From JAFMPW01 sp041743085 (lineage in GTDB: Bacteria; Bacteroidota; Bacteroidia; Flavobacteriales; Flavobacteriaceae): DNA of 64,000 nt. The translations under genes were made by a program, and so were the position numbers. Position 1 is the stretch's first letter, and every line of letters begins with the position of its first letter. The notes under the pieces were generated by a model. The model was given only the letters and a program-made list of their open reading frames with translations, made no database searches and was not told the origin of the DNA. Location: the NCBI GenBank assembly GCA_041743085.1, contig JBGTNL010000049.1:1-64000 (forward strand). The letters are read 5' to 3'. Of the stretch, positions 45,202 to 54,847 are shown one piece after another.

Positions 45202-46929
45202 ATGAGAACAAAATTGCAATATGCCCTCGTAACAATAGTGCTATGCGTTATTATTTACTTTATTCCGGGAGCTTCCGAAAATGAATCAAAACGTACCCAA
45301 ATAGCCTCATTTGGTTCCATCAAATGTACGGTAGCCAAATATATGTTGTCGAATGTGGACACTACAAAGCAAATATCGCCGCTATTTGAGAATTTAGGGG
45401 ATCTTCATTATCCTATCAGTACAAAAGAAAAGATGGCGCAGACCTTCTTTGATCAGGGCCTGAAACTTACTTACGCTTTCAATCACGCAGAAGCACATCG
45501 CTCGTTTATGGAGGCCTCGCGTTTAGATCCCGGATCTGCAATGACTTTTTGGGGACAGGCATATGCCCTTGGCCCCAACATAAATGACCCCTTACCGGAT
45601 GATGAGCGAAAAGCAAAATGCAATGAGGCCCTGGCAAGGGCTAAAAAATTGACTTCTAAAGCGGATCCCAGGGAACAGGCCTTGATAGGGGCCTTGGCAG
45701 CAAGATATGATGAGGATCTTACAAAAGATATTGCGGAACTCAATATGGCTTATATGGAAGCTATGGCCAAAGTAATGGAGAAATATCCCGATGATGCCAA
45801 CATACAAACATTGTATGCAGCTGCAGTCATGAATACGATGCCCTGGAATTACTGGGACAATGAAGGTAATCCTGCCGCTAATACCCTTAAAGGAAAACAG
45901 GCCCTGGAACGTGCTATGGATATAGATCCCGATCATCCCGGCGCACATCACTACTACATTCATATGGTAGAACTTCCCAAGCCGGACCTCGCAGTTCCCA
46001 GCGCCGAAAAATTAGGGTCCCTTATGCCTGCGGCCGGCCATATTGTTCATATGCCATCTCATATATTTATACGTGTTGGTAGATATATGGACGCTGTAGA
46101 GGCGAATGAAAAAGCTATCCTTGCAGATGAGGATTATATCTCGCAATGTTATTCCCAGGGTATGTATCCCCTGGGGTATTATCCTCACAACCTGCACTTC
46201 TTATGGTCGGCCTCAAGTCTCTTAGGGGCAAGCGATAAAGCCATAGACGCGGCAAAAAAAACCGCCGAGAAGGTACCTGTGGGAGAATTGAAGACCTTAC
46301 CGTTTCTACAGGATTTCGCATCAACTCCCTTGTTGGCTTATACCCGCTTCGGGAAGTGGAACCAGATCCTGACCATTCCGTATCCGGGAGATGATTACAA
46401 ACATCTGAAATTGATCTGGCATTATGCAAGGGGTATTGCATTCCTTCGGAAGGATAATGTTAAGGAAGCCAGGGAAGAACAGGAAGCCATATCACAGATG
46501 GTGAAGGATCCCGAACTTGAAACTATAATTGCCAATTACACCAACCCGACCTCAGCTATAGCCTTAGTGGCTCTAGAGGTTCTGAACGGAGAGATTGCAA
46601 TGGCGGAAGGCAACCGATCAAAGGCTACGGAACATTTTACAAAAGCCATAGCACTTGAAGACAAATTGGTATACAGTGAACCGGCTGCATGGCACATTCC
46701 CGTGAGACAGACCCTCGGGGCCTTCCTCCTGCAAGGCGAGGAGTACGCGGAAGCCGAAAAGGTTTACAGGGAGGATCTGGAGAAGCTCCGTCAAAATGGG
46801 TGGTCCTTAATGGGATTATACAAAAGTTTGATGGGACAAGGTAAAACTGTCGAGGCAGAAAAGATCAAGGAAGAATATGAAAAAGCCTGGAAGCATGCGG
46901 ATATTAAAATAGAGACATCCCTTCTTTAA
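45202..46929 (+). CDS. TPR-repeat exported protein
   Basis: The 575-residue protein has an N-terminal hydrophobic anchor or signal (LQYALVTIVLCVIIYFIPGA) and TPR-like helical repeats. The first strong match is MAQTFFDQGLKLTYAFNHAE followed by AHRSFMEASRLDPGSAMTFW; further units occur near the C-terminus (AEAEKVYREDLEKLRQNGW). Proteins of this type in marine Bacteroidota and Planctomycetes are adjacent to cytochrome c/dehydrogenase genes, as here. The role may be a scaffold for extracytoplasmic enzymes; this is inference. Confidence 0.8.
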   Translation: MRTKLQYALVTIVLCVIIYFIPGASENESKRTQIASFGSIKCTVAKYMLSNVDTTKQISPLFENLGDLHYPISTKEKMAQTFFDQGLKLTYAFNHAEAHRSFMEASRLDPGSAMTFWGQAYALGPNINDPLPDDERKAKCNEALARAKKLTSKADPREQALIGALAARYDEDLTKDIAELNMAYMEAMAKVMEKYPDDANIQTLYAAAVMNTMPWNYWDNEGNPAANTLKGKQALERAMDIDPDHPGAHHYYIHMVELPKPDLAVPSAEKLGSLMPAAGHIVHMPSHIFIRVGRYMDAVEANEKAILADEDYISQCYSQGMYPLGYYPHNLHFLWSASSLLGASDKAIDAAKKTAEKVPVGELKTLPFLQDFASTPLLAYTRFGKWNQILTIPYPGDDYKHLKLIWHYARGIAFLRKDNVKEAREEQEAISQMVKDPELETIIANYTNPTSAIALVALEVLNGEIAMAEGNRSKATEHFTKAIALEDKLVYSEPAAWHIPVRQTLGAFLLQGEEYAEAEKVYREDLEKLRQNGWSLMGLYKSLMGQGKTVEAEKIKEEYEKAWKHADIKIETSLL

Positions 46930-46993
46930 TCTGAAACGGGTTATAATTGAAATCCGGGGATATTCTTATTTTGCAATAAGCAAACAATCCATA

Positions 46994-48040
46994 ATGAAGA
47001 AACTAAATATTCTCCTGCTATTTCTAGTAGTTTTTATTAACTGTAAAGAAGAGAAAAAAGCAGGCGGTACTGAAGTCGTCCAAAAGTCTTCCTTGTCTTA
47101 TCCCGTATTGCAGGAGGGAAGTATTGAAGCCGATAGTGAACAACTATGGTCGATCATTTCTAAAGATGCAAAAATAGAAATACTTGCAGACGGACATGAC
47201 TGGACGGAAGGGCCTTTATGGGTGGAAGATCAAAGCATGTTACTCTACACAGACATTCCCCGCAACGCGGTATACTCCTGGCTAGAGGCAGAAAAGCCCA
47301 AAGTGTATTTAAAACCATCGGGGTTCTTAGGTCAAGATTTTACGGGAAAAGAGCCCGGGGCCAATGGGCTGCTATTAAATCCGGATGGCGATCTTGTCCT
47401 CTGCCAGCACGGGGAAAGAAGGGTTGCACAAATGAAAAGCCCGTTGGATGATGCTAATCCGGAGTTCATTTCTTTGGCAGATCATTTTGAGGGCAGGCGT
47501 TTTAACAGTCCCAATGACGCCGTCTACAAAAGTAATGGAGATCTTTATTTTACCGATCCACCCTACGGTTTGCCAAAACAAATGGATGATCCGGAAAAAG
47601 AGCTGGACTTTCAGGGGGTATATCGGTTGAATGCAGAGGGAGAAGTCGTTCTGTTAACCAATGAATTTTCAAGACCCAATGGAATTGCCTTTTCTCCCGG
47701 CGAAAATAAACTCTATGTTGCAAATTCTGATCCGGAACAGGCAATTTGGAAGGTCTTTGATGTTAATAAAGACGGAAGTATCGAGAACGGCAAGATCTTT
47801 TATGATGCGACAAAACTTGTCGCGGAAGAAAAGGGTTTACCGGACGGATTAAAAGTAGACAACTCGGGAAACCTATTTGCAACAGGCCCTGGCGGCGTAT
47901 TTATTTTTTCACCTTCAGGTCAGGTTATGGGAAAGATCAGGACCGGACAAGCCACTTCAAACTGTGCTTTTAATTCTGACAAATCCGAACTATTTATCAC
48001 TGCCGATAGCTATGTACTCAGGGTTAAACTGAAGGAATAG
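46994..48040 (+). CDS. SMP-30/gluconolactonase-family lipoprotein
   Basis: A 348-residue beta-propeller protein with a lipoprotein signal (FINCKE, Cys17). ADGHDWTEGPLWVEDQSMLL contains the conserved Glu of the SMP-30/gluconolactonase fold (metal ligand); FNSPNDAVYKSNGDLYFTDP and SRPNGIAFSPGENKLYVANS supply the Asn and Asp ligands. It should hydrolyse a lactone, such as a product of extracytoplasmic sugar oxidation, which fits the neighbouring dehydrogenase-like gene. It is 64 bases after the TPR gene. Confidence 0.9.
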   Translation: MKKLNILLLFLVVFINCKEEKKAGGTEVVQKSSLSYPVLQEGSIEADSEQLWSIISKDAKIEILADGHDWTEGPLWVEDQSMLLYTDIPRNAVYSWLEAEKPKVYLKPSGFLGQDFTGKEPGANGLLLNPDGDLVLCQHGERRVAQMKSPLDDANPEFISLADHFEGRRFNSPNDAVYKSNGDLYFTDPPYGLPKQMDDPEKELDFQGVYRLNAEGEVVLLTNEFSRPNGIAFSPGENKLYVANSDPEQAIWKVFDVNKDGSIENGKIFYDATKLVAEEKGLPDGLKVDNSGNLFATGPGGVFIFSPSGQVMGKIRTGQATSNCAFNSDKSELFITADSYVLRVKLKE

Positions 48041-48051
48041 GCGGTTGTCTT

Positions 48052-49002
48052 TCAGGCCTCCGGCATTCTTTCAACAAATTCCCTGGCTTCTTCAAATTCC
48101 CGCATCATATCTGAAACAATTTGTGCTGCAGGCTTAATATCATGGATCAGGGCAGAAACCTGGCCTATTTCCAGTTCACCTTCCTCCAGATCCCCCTCAA
48201 ACATTCCTCTTTTTGCCCGCGACCTCCCCAACAGATTTTTTAACTCATCTATTGTAGCACCTTGAGTATAAGCGTCCTGTATATCATCATAGAATTTGTT
48301 TTTTAAAAGTCGTACCGGGGCCAACTCCTTGAGGGTAAGCTTCGTATCCCCCTCGCCGGCCTCAACCACTTTCTCCTTGAAAAGAACATGGGAAGACGCC
48401 TCATTGCTGGCAACAAACCTACTTCCCACCTGAACCCCGTCTGCTCCAAGTACCATGGCAGCCAACATGGCGCGGCCCGTAGAGATACCGCCCGCAGCTA
48501 TCAGGGGAATTCCCAATTTTTCCTTTACGGCAGGAATCAAAGTGAGGGTGGTAGTCTCATCCCTGCCATTGTGCCCCCCGGCTTCAAAACCTTCGGCCAC
48601 TACAGCATCGGCCCCGGCTTCCTGCGCTTTTAATGCAAACTTTACGCTGCTTACCACGTGAACAACGGTAATCCCTCTTTCTTTTAGATAGGCTGTCCAT
48701 GTCTTCGGATTACCTGCGGATGTAAAAACTATTTTTATTTCTAACTCCGTAACAATATCCATGAGTTTATCAATATCCGGATATAGCAAGGGTATATTCA
48801 CGCCAAAGGGTTTCTCTGTAGCCTGCTGACATTTCTGAATATGCTCCCGAAGCACTTCCGGATACATACTCCCCGAGCCAATTAGCCCCAAGCCACCTGC
48901 GTTGGCTACCGCAGAGGCCAGTCGCCAACCACTGGCCCAGACCATCCCGGCCTGGACGATCGGGTATTTGATATGAAATAATTCAGTTATTCTGTTTTGC
49001 AC
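48052..49002 (-). CDS. Nitronate monooxygenase / FMN-dependent enoyl reductase-like protein
   Basis: A 316-residue TIM-barrel flavoprotein of the NPD/YrpB group with a GTG start. YPIVQAGMVWASGWRLASAV at the N-terminus, GGLGLIGSG, VAEGFEAGGHNG (catalytic His) and AAGGISTGRAMLAAMVLGAD (FMN phosphate site) are the characteristic blocks. Family members oxidise nitronates or act as FabK-type enoyl-ACP reductases; the sequence alone does not separate these. It is convergent with the SMP-30 gene. Confidence 0.88.
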   Translation of the reverse strand: MQNRITELFHIKYPIVQAGMVWASGWRLASAVANAGGLGLIGSGSMYPEVLREHIQKCQQATEKPFGVNIPLLYPDIDKLMDIVTELEIKIVFTSAGNPKTWTAYLKERGITVVHVVSSVKFALKAQEAGADAVVAEGFEAGGHNGRDETTTLTLIPAVKEKLGIPLIAAGGISTGRAMLAAMVLGADGVQVGSRFVASNEASSHVLFKEKVVEAGEGDTKLTLKELAPVRLLKNKFYDDIQDAYTQGATIDELKNLLGRSRAKRGMFEGDLEEGELEIGQVSALIHDIKPAAQIVSDMMREFEEAREFVERMPEA

Positions 49003-49399
49003 CTAATCCTGTTTTAAAAATCCAGTCTTGGCCCCTCCCCGGCAGCAGACATTGAAGAAAAAGAAGAAAAACAACCTCCCTTTTCTTTTCCTCAGCAGTT
49101 GAGGAGGGGAAACTCAAACTTGGCTAAAATAAAGAATTTCTTAAAAGTTTACCCGCCTCTGGCGGGCAACTATCCCTGCCTGCCCAGAGCAAGCTACAGC
49201 CCTAAAACCTTACTTTGGTTGCCAACTTGTTCTTTTTCCCAGCTACTTCGTTGCCAAAAATACTTCCCGATAGCTATTGGGTCTAAACTCCGCTTTTGGT
49301 GCCTTGTGTTTGAAAAAAATTCCTGCGTTACCATTCCAAACAGAGTTATTAGAGGTGCCCTAAAGAACTTTCTCCTTTCCGTTTATTAAGGAAGCTTCT
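49003..49399. other. 397-bp gap with repeat copies, no gene supported
   Basis: A 96-codon open frame crosses most of this gap (49099-49389) but its sequence is explained by repeats and low-complexity DNA, and it has no domain. The gap holds the second 49-bp dispersed repeat (49135-49183), a hairpin TTTTCCTC/GAGGAGGGGAAA near 49085-49112, and an imperfect palindrome CCCGATAGCTATTGGG at 49266-49281 similar to CCCGATGGTTATCGGG at 61689-61704. Confidence 0.5.
49135..49183 (+). repeat. 49-bp dispersed palindromic repeat, copy B
   Basis: Matches 12948-12996 at 47 of 49 positions, same strand, including the CCCGCC-TCT-GGCGGG palindrome. Both copies are outside genes. Confidence 0.8.
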
Positions 49400-50590
49400 T
49401 TAAGATATCATCCCCGAGCCCAACAATTCGTCCCCAACATACCAGGCTACAAATTGCCCTTCGGTTATAGCCGCCTGTACTTCGCTAAAATCTACGTAAA
49501 GACCGCCATTGATCCTAAATAGCGTAGCTTGCTGAAGCGGTTGCCGGTACCTGATACGCGCCATAACTTCCATGGTACCATCTACGGCCAAAGCGAGATC
49601 CGGGCGTACCCAATGCAATTCTTCATCCGTAACAAATAGGGTTTTTCTATACAAGCCGGGATGTTGCTTTCCCTGTCCGGTAAAAATTATATTTTCGGAC
49701 ACATCGGTTTCAATAACAAACAAAGGTTCCCTGGTACCTCCCACATCTAAACCTTTACGCTGACCGACGGTGAAATAATGTGCCCCGCGGTGTTCCCCCA
49801 CCACTTTACCATCGGTAAGGTCATAATGGGGTTTTTCGGAAGAAAAGGCCAACTCAGCTTCCTTTGAATCAAAACTGGGTTTAGGCCTGCTGTATATTTC
49901 CATATCTGAAGGAACCTCAACGATTAGGCCCTTCTTTGGTTTCAATTGTTGCTGTAAAAAATCGGGTAGGCGAACCTTTCCTATAAAGCAAAGGCCCTGG
50001 GAATCCTTTTTATCGGCCGTGATCAATTCGTTTTCTGATGCAATGTTTCGAACTTCCGGTTTTGTTAATCCGCCAATTGGAAAAAGTGTCCTTGACAGCT
50101 GTTCCTGAGAAAGCTGGCATAGAAAATAGGATTGGTCCTTATTCCCGTCTTTTCCCGCAAGCAACCGGTAGGTTTCCGAACCGTCGGTTCGGGTTAAAAT
50201 TCCCTTTCTGCAGTAATGACCCGTAGCGACATAATCCGCACCGAGTTGAAGGGCAATTTTTAGGAAAACATCGAACTTAATCTCTCTGTTACAGAGTACA
50301 TCGGGGTTAGGGGTTCTTCCTCTTTCATATTCGTTGAACATATAGTCCACTATGCGCTCCTTATACTCCACGCTTAAATCGACCGTCTGAAAGGGAATAC
50401 CCAACTTCTCCGCAACAATCAAGGCGTCATTGCTATCTTCCAACCAGGGACATTCCTTGGATATGGTCACCGAATCATCGTGCCAGTTCTTCATAAAAAG
50501 ACCTATCACCTCATACCCCTGTTCCTTTAAAAGATAGGCGGCAACACTGGAATCCACTCCCCCGGAGAGACCAACAACGACCTTTTTCAT
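49400..50590 (-). CDS. mnmA: tRNA 2-thiouridine(34) synthase MnmA
   Basis: A 396-residue tRNA thiolase. PP-loop SGGVDSS (9-15) binds ATP; catalytic cysteines are Cys100 (NPDVLCN) and Cys201 (GLCFIG). It puts sulfur on U34 of tRNAs for Lys, Glu and Gln, with a persulfide from cysteine desulfurase. The length is slightly above the E. coli protein (368). A -7-like TATTTTTG box lies 17-24 bases upstream of its ATG. Confidence 0.97.
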   Translation of the reverse strand: MKKVVVGLSGGVDSSVAAYLLKEQGYEVIGLFMKNWHDDSVTISKECPWLEDSNDALIVAEKLGIPFQTVDLSVEYKERIVDYMFNEYERGRTPNPDVLCNREIKFDVFLKIALQLGADYVATGHYCRKGILTRTDGSETYRLLAGKDGNKDQSYFLCQLSQEQLSRTLFPIGGLTKPEVRNIASENELITADKKDSQGLCFIGKVRLPDFLQQQLKPKKGLIVEVPSDMEIYSRPKPSFDSKEAELAFSSEKPHYDLTDGKVVGEHRGAHYFTVGQRKGLDVGGTREPLFVIETDVSENIIFTGQGKQHPGLYRKTLFVTDEELHWVRPDLALAVDGTMEVMARIRYRQPLQQATLFRINGGLYVDFSEVQAAITEGQFVAWYVGDELLGSGMIS

Positions 50591-50606
50591 CAGCTAAATT
50601 GAATTG

Positions 50607-50614
50607 CAAAAATA
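50607..50614 (-). promoter_or_regulatory. -7 box of mnmA
   Basis: Read on the minus strand TATTTTTG matches TAnnTTTG, 17-24 bases upstream of the mnmA ATG, leaving a short leader. Confidence 0.5.
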
Positions 50615-50786
50615 CAAAATTCGCTAGGAGAATTAGTCGATGGGTAAACTGCAAAAAATTCATACATCAAAATAGAAACGGTTAGCATACAAAAAATGAC
50701 ACTTTACAACTATTCTTTTTTTTTACTTCAGTTTGGTCGCATATTCGTAATCCCAAATCTTTCCAAACATAACCAACTTATTGCTC

Positions 50787-50816
50787 AAAGCCCCGACATA
50801 GCGTCAGGGCTTTTTT
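50787..50816 (+). terminator. Intrinsic terminator with no obvious + strand gene
   Basis: Stem AAAGCCC-C-GAC / GTC-A-GGGCTTT (50787-50797 with 50803-50813), loop ATAGC, then a T run 50811-50816. The T run is on the + strand although both neighbours (mnmA, yidC) are on the minus strand. On the minus strand only three T follow, so it is a weak terminator for yidC. Confidence 0.65.
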
Positions 50817-50886
50817 ATTTGTTTAAATCTTTCAGGTTACATCTGTTTTAATAGACCGGAGCGCATGATTGGACTGGCTAATCCTA

Positions 50887-52743
50887 TTATCTCTTCCCTC
50901 CATTTTTATTCGCCTCGGCCTGTTCCATCATTTCGCGCATCTTTCTCTGGAACTTATTTTCCTTCTTGGGCTTCTTTTTATTCTCCTGAATCTGGGCATG
51001 GATCTTTTCTTCGTCGAGAATAAATTTCTTTATGGCCAGCATAATAAAGATGGTGATAAGGTTCGATACAAAATAGTACAAACTCAAACCACTGGCATAG
51101 TTGTTAAAAAAGAACAACATAAGCAACGGTGAAAGGTACATGATGAATTTCATATTAGGCATGCCCGGTTGTGTCTGCATATTCTGCCCTGTGGTCATCA
51201 TCATATAAAAGAATATGGCCACAGAGGCCAAAATGGGAAATAAACTAACGTGGTCGCCGTAAAACGGAATATTAAATGGCAAATGTGCAATCGTATCGTA
51301 AGAAGAAAGGTCTTCTGCCCATAAGAACGATTTTTGCCTTAAGGCAAAAGAGGTGGGAAAAAACATAAAGAGCGCATAGAAAATAGGTAACTGTAGAACT
51401 GCCGGGATACACCCGCTCATAGGGCTAACCCCAGCCTTATTGTACAGTTTCATGGTTTCCTGTTGTTTCTTCATCGCATTGTCCTTGTACTTCTCGCCCA
51501 ATTCGGTGATCTCCGGTTTCAGAACTTTCATTTTGGCTTGTGACAAATAGGACTTGTAGGTTACAGGAGACATGGCGAGGCGCACCAGTATGGTCATCAC
51601 AACAATCGCCAGACCGAAAGGAAGGAAAGAGCTTAGAAATCCGTAGAAGGGTGTAAAAACGTACCTGTTGATCCAGCCAAAAATACCCCAGCCATAGGGA
51701 ATGGAGTCTGCCAATCCCAATTCCTTGTACTTGGATAAAACCTCAATGTCCGTGGGACCATAATACCAATACATATCATGGGCTATCTCCCCTCCATTTA
51801 GAACGACAGGGATATTACTGGCAAATTCCTTGGTGAATTTTTCATCCTTATCTTCGTCCTCCACCAGGTTTTTTGAGCTTAAGACGGCCGTACTAAACGA
51901 TGATTTGGTGCCGAGGATAGAACTGAAAAAATGTTGGCGGTATGAGAGCCACTTTACCTTCTCTTCAGTTTCCTCATCATCACTGCCCTCGGACAGCTTA
52001 CTTATTTTATCGTCTTCATAGTTATAGGTGAGTCTGGTATAGCGATTTTCATATTGGATGCTTTTGTTATGGCGTATCCCTTTTAATTGCCACTTCAATT
52101 GGAGGGGCTGGCCGCTATTGATTACTTCGTTTAAACCTTGGGAACGCATTGTAAAATCGACCAGGTATTCATCCGGCCTCATCTCATACCGATACTCTAA
52201 AAATTGGTTGGCTGAAACTTTAGCCTTCATGGAGAGGACCTGATTATCTCCATTCTCAGAGAGGGTAGGTTCAAAGAAGAGGTCAGTTGAGTTCAAAACC
52301 CTGTTGTCCGAGGTGGAAAAACTTAAACCAAAAGAAGCGTTGCCGTCCTTTACCAAATACACCGGTACGGAATCATAAGTCACAAAATGCTTCATTTTGG
52401 CCTCCACCACCTGCCCTCCCTTATTACTGATCTTTAAAGAGAGCACATCGTTTTCTAAAACCGTTGTACCCTCCGAGGCTGCAGTGAACCCGAACCCGCC
52501 AATACTACTTTTATATTCCGCCACGGCGGTGGAATCCTTCAGGTCTGTTGCGCCTTCGTTTGAAACCGATTTGGTTGCGGTGGGTTCTGCTTCCTTTTTT
52601 TCCGCTTCCACCTGTTCCTGCTGCGCCTTTTGAGCTTCCACTTCCTCCGGTGTAGGCTGGTTGGTATAAAACCAAAAAATAAGAATTCCGAAAATCAGCA
52701 AAAAGCCAATGATCGAATTAATATCAAGTTTTTTTTCTTCCAT
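50887..52743 (-). CDS. yidC: Membrane protein insertase YidC
   Basis: A 618-residue protein with an N-terminal helix (about 11-27: IIGFLLIFGILIFWFY), a long periplasmic domain (about 60-370) and the conserved C-terminal membrane core with five helices (ILVRLAMSPVTYKSYLSQAKM, PMSGCIPAVLQLPIFYALFM, ILASVAIFFYMMMTTGQNM and following). It inserts and folds inner-membrane proteins, with or without SecYEG. A 170-bp gap with the perfect hairpin GGTCCT-C-AGGACC (52779-52791) separates it from pyrG upstream, with which it is probably co-transcribed. Confidence 0.97.
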   Translation of the reverse strand: MEEKKLDINSIIGFLLIFGILIFWFYTNQPTPEEVEAQKAQQEQVEAEKKEAEPTATKSVSNEGATDLKDSTAVAEYKSSIGGFGFTAASEGTTVLENDVLSLKISNKGGQVVEAKMKHFVTYDSVPVYLVKDGNASFGLSFSTSDNRVLNSTDLFFEPTLSENGDNQVLSMKAKVSANQFLEYRYEMRPDEYLVDFTMRSQGLNEVINSGQPLQLKWQLKGIRHNKSIQYENRYTRLTYNYEDDKISKLSEGSDDEETEEKVKWLSYRQHFFSSILGTKSSFSTAVLSSKNLVEDEDKDEKFTKEFASNIPVVLNGGEIAHDMYWYYGPTDIEVLSKYKELGLADSIPYGWGIFGWINRYVFTPFYGFLSSFLPFGLAIVVMTILVRLAMSPVTYKSYLSQAKMKVLKPEITELGEKYKDNAMKKQQETMKLYNKAGVSPMSGCIPAVLQLPIFYALFMFFPTSFALRQKSFLWAEDLSSYDTIAHLPFNIPFYGDHVSLFPILASVAIFFYMMMTTGQNMQTQPGMPNMKFIMYLSPLLMLFFFNNYASGLSLYYFVSNLITIFIMLAIKKFILDEEKIHAQIQENKKKPKKENKFQRKMREMMEQAEANKNGGKR

Positions 52744-52913
52744 TTAATTAATTTGTCTGAACCTAAAAAGGACATTCAGGTCCTCAGGACCCACCGGGTT
52801 TCATTCTAAATCAGCAATCTTTACCTCCAGGGATTTTGGAAACCGTGCAGGAGATGTTTCATGGTTTTTGCGCTTTCAGAAACAATTTGCAAATATATGT
52901 CCAAATGTGCGGA

Positions 52914-54551
52914 TTATGCCAAACTGGCATTAGTTTGTTCTCTCTTATGCTGAAGTACTGCTTTCACAAATCCTACAAAGAGCGGATGCGGGTTGGCAAC
53001 GGTGCTTTTGTACTCCGGATGGTATTGCACTCCTATGAACCACGGATGGGATGGAAGTTCTATGATCTCTACCAAACCTGTTTCAGAATTAATGCCCGAG
53101 GCAACCATTCCGGCATCCTCAAGGGCCTCCTTGTAATCGTTGTTGAATTCGTAGCGATGGCGGTGCCTTTCGGAAATATCCTTCGCTCCGCCGTACATTC
53201 TTTTAGCCAATGTATCCTCAAAAAGTTCGCACTCCCAGGCGCCCAGCCGCATGGTCCCACCTTTGTTCGTAATGCTTTTTTGTTCTTCCATGAGCGCGAT
53301 GACCGGGTACTGGGTTTCTTCGTCCATTTCTGTTGAATTGGCGCCTTCAAGACCCAGAACATTCCTGGCATATTCTATTACCGCCATTTGCATGCCAAGG
53401 CATACCCCCAGAAAGGGAATTCCATTTTCACGGGCATATTGCACCGTCTTTATTTTGCCTTCTATACCTCTTTCACCGAAACCAGGTGCCACGAGAATGC
53501 CATGTAACCCTTTCATTTTTTGCTCCAGGTTTTTTCCAGTGATGTAGGCAGAATGTAGCGGCCGTACATTCACTTTTACCTCATTTATGGCCCCTGCATG
53601 AATAAAAGATTCCAATATTGATTTATAGGAATCCTGAAGTTCCACGTATTTTCCAATGAGCCCTATGGCGACTTCACTCTTTGGGTTCTTGTGCCTGTTC
53701 AGAAATTGGTTCCATTGTGTAAGATCCGGGGGGACATTATCTGGCAGAGCTAATTTCTTTAGTGCTACCGTGTCTAACCCTTCTTCCTGTACCATGATCG
53801 GGACATCATAAATAGTAGAGGCATCTATGGACTGGATGACCGCCTCTTTTTTTACGTTGCAAAAGAGTGCGAGTTTTTGTTTTATTTCATCGGAAAGGTC
53901 GTGCTCTGTTCTGCAGACAAGTATGTCGGCCTTGATGCCGCTTTCCATCAATGTTTTTACCGAATGCTGGGTAGGTTTGGTTTTTAATTCCCCCGCTGCA
54001 GAAAGGAAGGGCACCAAAGTAAGGTGTACAACGATACCATTATTATCTCCCAGTTCCCATAATAGCTGCCTAACCGCTTCAATATATGGCAGGGATTCTA
54101 TGTCCCCCACAGTACCCCCTATCTCCGTGATAACAATATCATAGTCACCGCTATTCCCTAAAATTTGAATGCGTTCCTTGATCTCGTTTGTAATATGGGG
54201 AACCACCTGTACCGTTTTCCCCAGGAATTCGCCCCTTCGTTCTTTTTCTATGACGCTTTGATAGATTCTGCCGGTAGTAACGTTGTTGGCCTGGGAAGTC
54301 CTGACGTTAAGAAATCGTTCGTAATGGCCCAGATCAAGATCGGTTTCGGCCCCATCATCAGTTACGTAACACTCCCCGTGTTCATAAGGATTTAAGGTTC
54401 CTGGATCCACATTAATATAAGGGTCTAATTTCTGAATAGTGGTTTTGTAGCCCCGGGCCTGAAGTAATTTAGCCAGTGAGGCGGCAATAATTCCTTTTCC
54501 TAAAGACGAAGTTACACCTCCCGTAACGAAAATGTATTTGGTAGCTGACAT
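52914..54551 (-). CDS. pyrG: CTP synthase
   Basis: A 545-residue protein with the complete two-domain structure: amidoligase domain with P-loop TGGVTSSLGKGI (10-21) and glutamine amidotransferase domain with nucleophile Cys384 (GVCLGMQ) and His511/Glu513 (YHPEY). It makes CTP from UTP, ATP and glutamine. Length is normal. It precedes yidC on the same strand, an order often kept in Bacteroidota. Confidence 0.98.
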   Translation of the reverse strand: MSATKYIFVTGGVTSSLGKGIIAASLAKLLQARGYKTTIQKLDPYINVDPGTLNPYEHGECYVTDDGAETDLDLGHYERFLNVRTSQANNVTTGRIYQSVIEKERRGEFLGKTVQVVPHITNEIKERIQILGNSGDYDIVITEIGGTVGDIESLPYIEAVRQLLWELGDNNGIVVHLTLVPFLSAAGELKTKPTQHSVKTLMESGIKADILVCRTEHDLSDEIKQKLALFCNVKKEAVIQSIDASTIYDVPIMVQEEGLDTVALKKLALPDNVPPDLTQWNQFLNRHKNPKSEVAIGLIGKYVELQDSYKSILESFIHAGAINEVKVNVRPLHSAYITGKNLEQKMKGLHGILVAPGFGERGIEGKIKTVQYARENGIPFLGVCLGMQMAVIEYARNVLGLEGANSTEMDEETQYPVIALMEEQKSITNKGGTMRLGAWECELFEDTLAKRMYGGAKDISERHRHRYEFNNDYKEALEDAGMVASGINSETGLVEIIELPSHPWFIGVQYHPEYKSTVANPHPLFVGFVKAVLQHKREQTNASLA

Positions 54552-54576
54552 GTGCGGGATTCTTTGTTACGGGAGT

Positions 54577-54584
54577 CAAAGATA
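54577..54584 (-). promoter_or_regulatory. -7 box of pyrG
   Basis: Read on the minus strand TATCTTTG fits TAnnTTTG exactly and lies 26-33 bases upstream of the pyrG ATG, in the 50-bp gap after the DUF3820 gene. No clear -33 element. Confidence 0.5.
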
Positions 54585-54601
54585 CGAATTGCCACAACAA
54601 T

Positions 54602-54847
54602 TCATCCCGATTTGCGAGGAAAATCTTTTTGCACCTTTCGTATAAGAGGTTCCAGGCCATTGATCTTTATCTCCAGCATCATCTGTAAATGTGCTCCCAA
54701 CTTGCCTTCCGGAAACCCCTTTTGCCGGAACCAGATCAAATACGGCTCGGGCAGATCAACAAGATAGTTCCCCTTAAATTTTCCGTAGGGCATTTTGTAA
54801 TGGGCAAGTTCAATCAGTTTATTTTTATCGGGAAATAATTCTTTCAA
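54602..54847 (-). CDS. DUF3820 small protein
   Basis: An 81-residue protein of the DUF3820 family, recognised by HYKMPYGKFKGNYLVDLPEP and YLIWFRQKGFPEGKLGAHLQ, which in larger proteins forms a putative nucleic-acid-associated (exodeoxyribonuclease X-like C-terminal) domain. The start is TTG: the nearby ATG is in another frame and runs into a stop. Function unknown. Confidence 0.82.
   Translation of the reverse strand: MKELFPDKNKLIELAHYKMPYGKFKGNYLVDLPEPYLIWFRQKGFPEGKLGAHLQMMLEIKINGLEPLIRKVQKDFPRKSG

Noticed and set aside
49099..49389. 96-codon open frame between nitronate monooxygenase and mnmA
   Set aside because: Most of it runs through the 49-bp dispersed repeat and palindromic DNA; no domain, no ribosome site, unusual composition.
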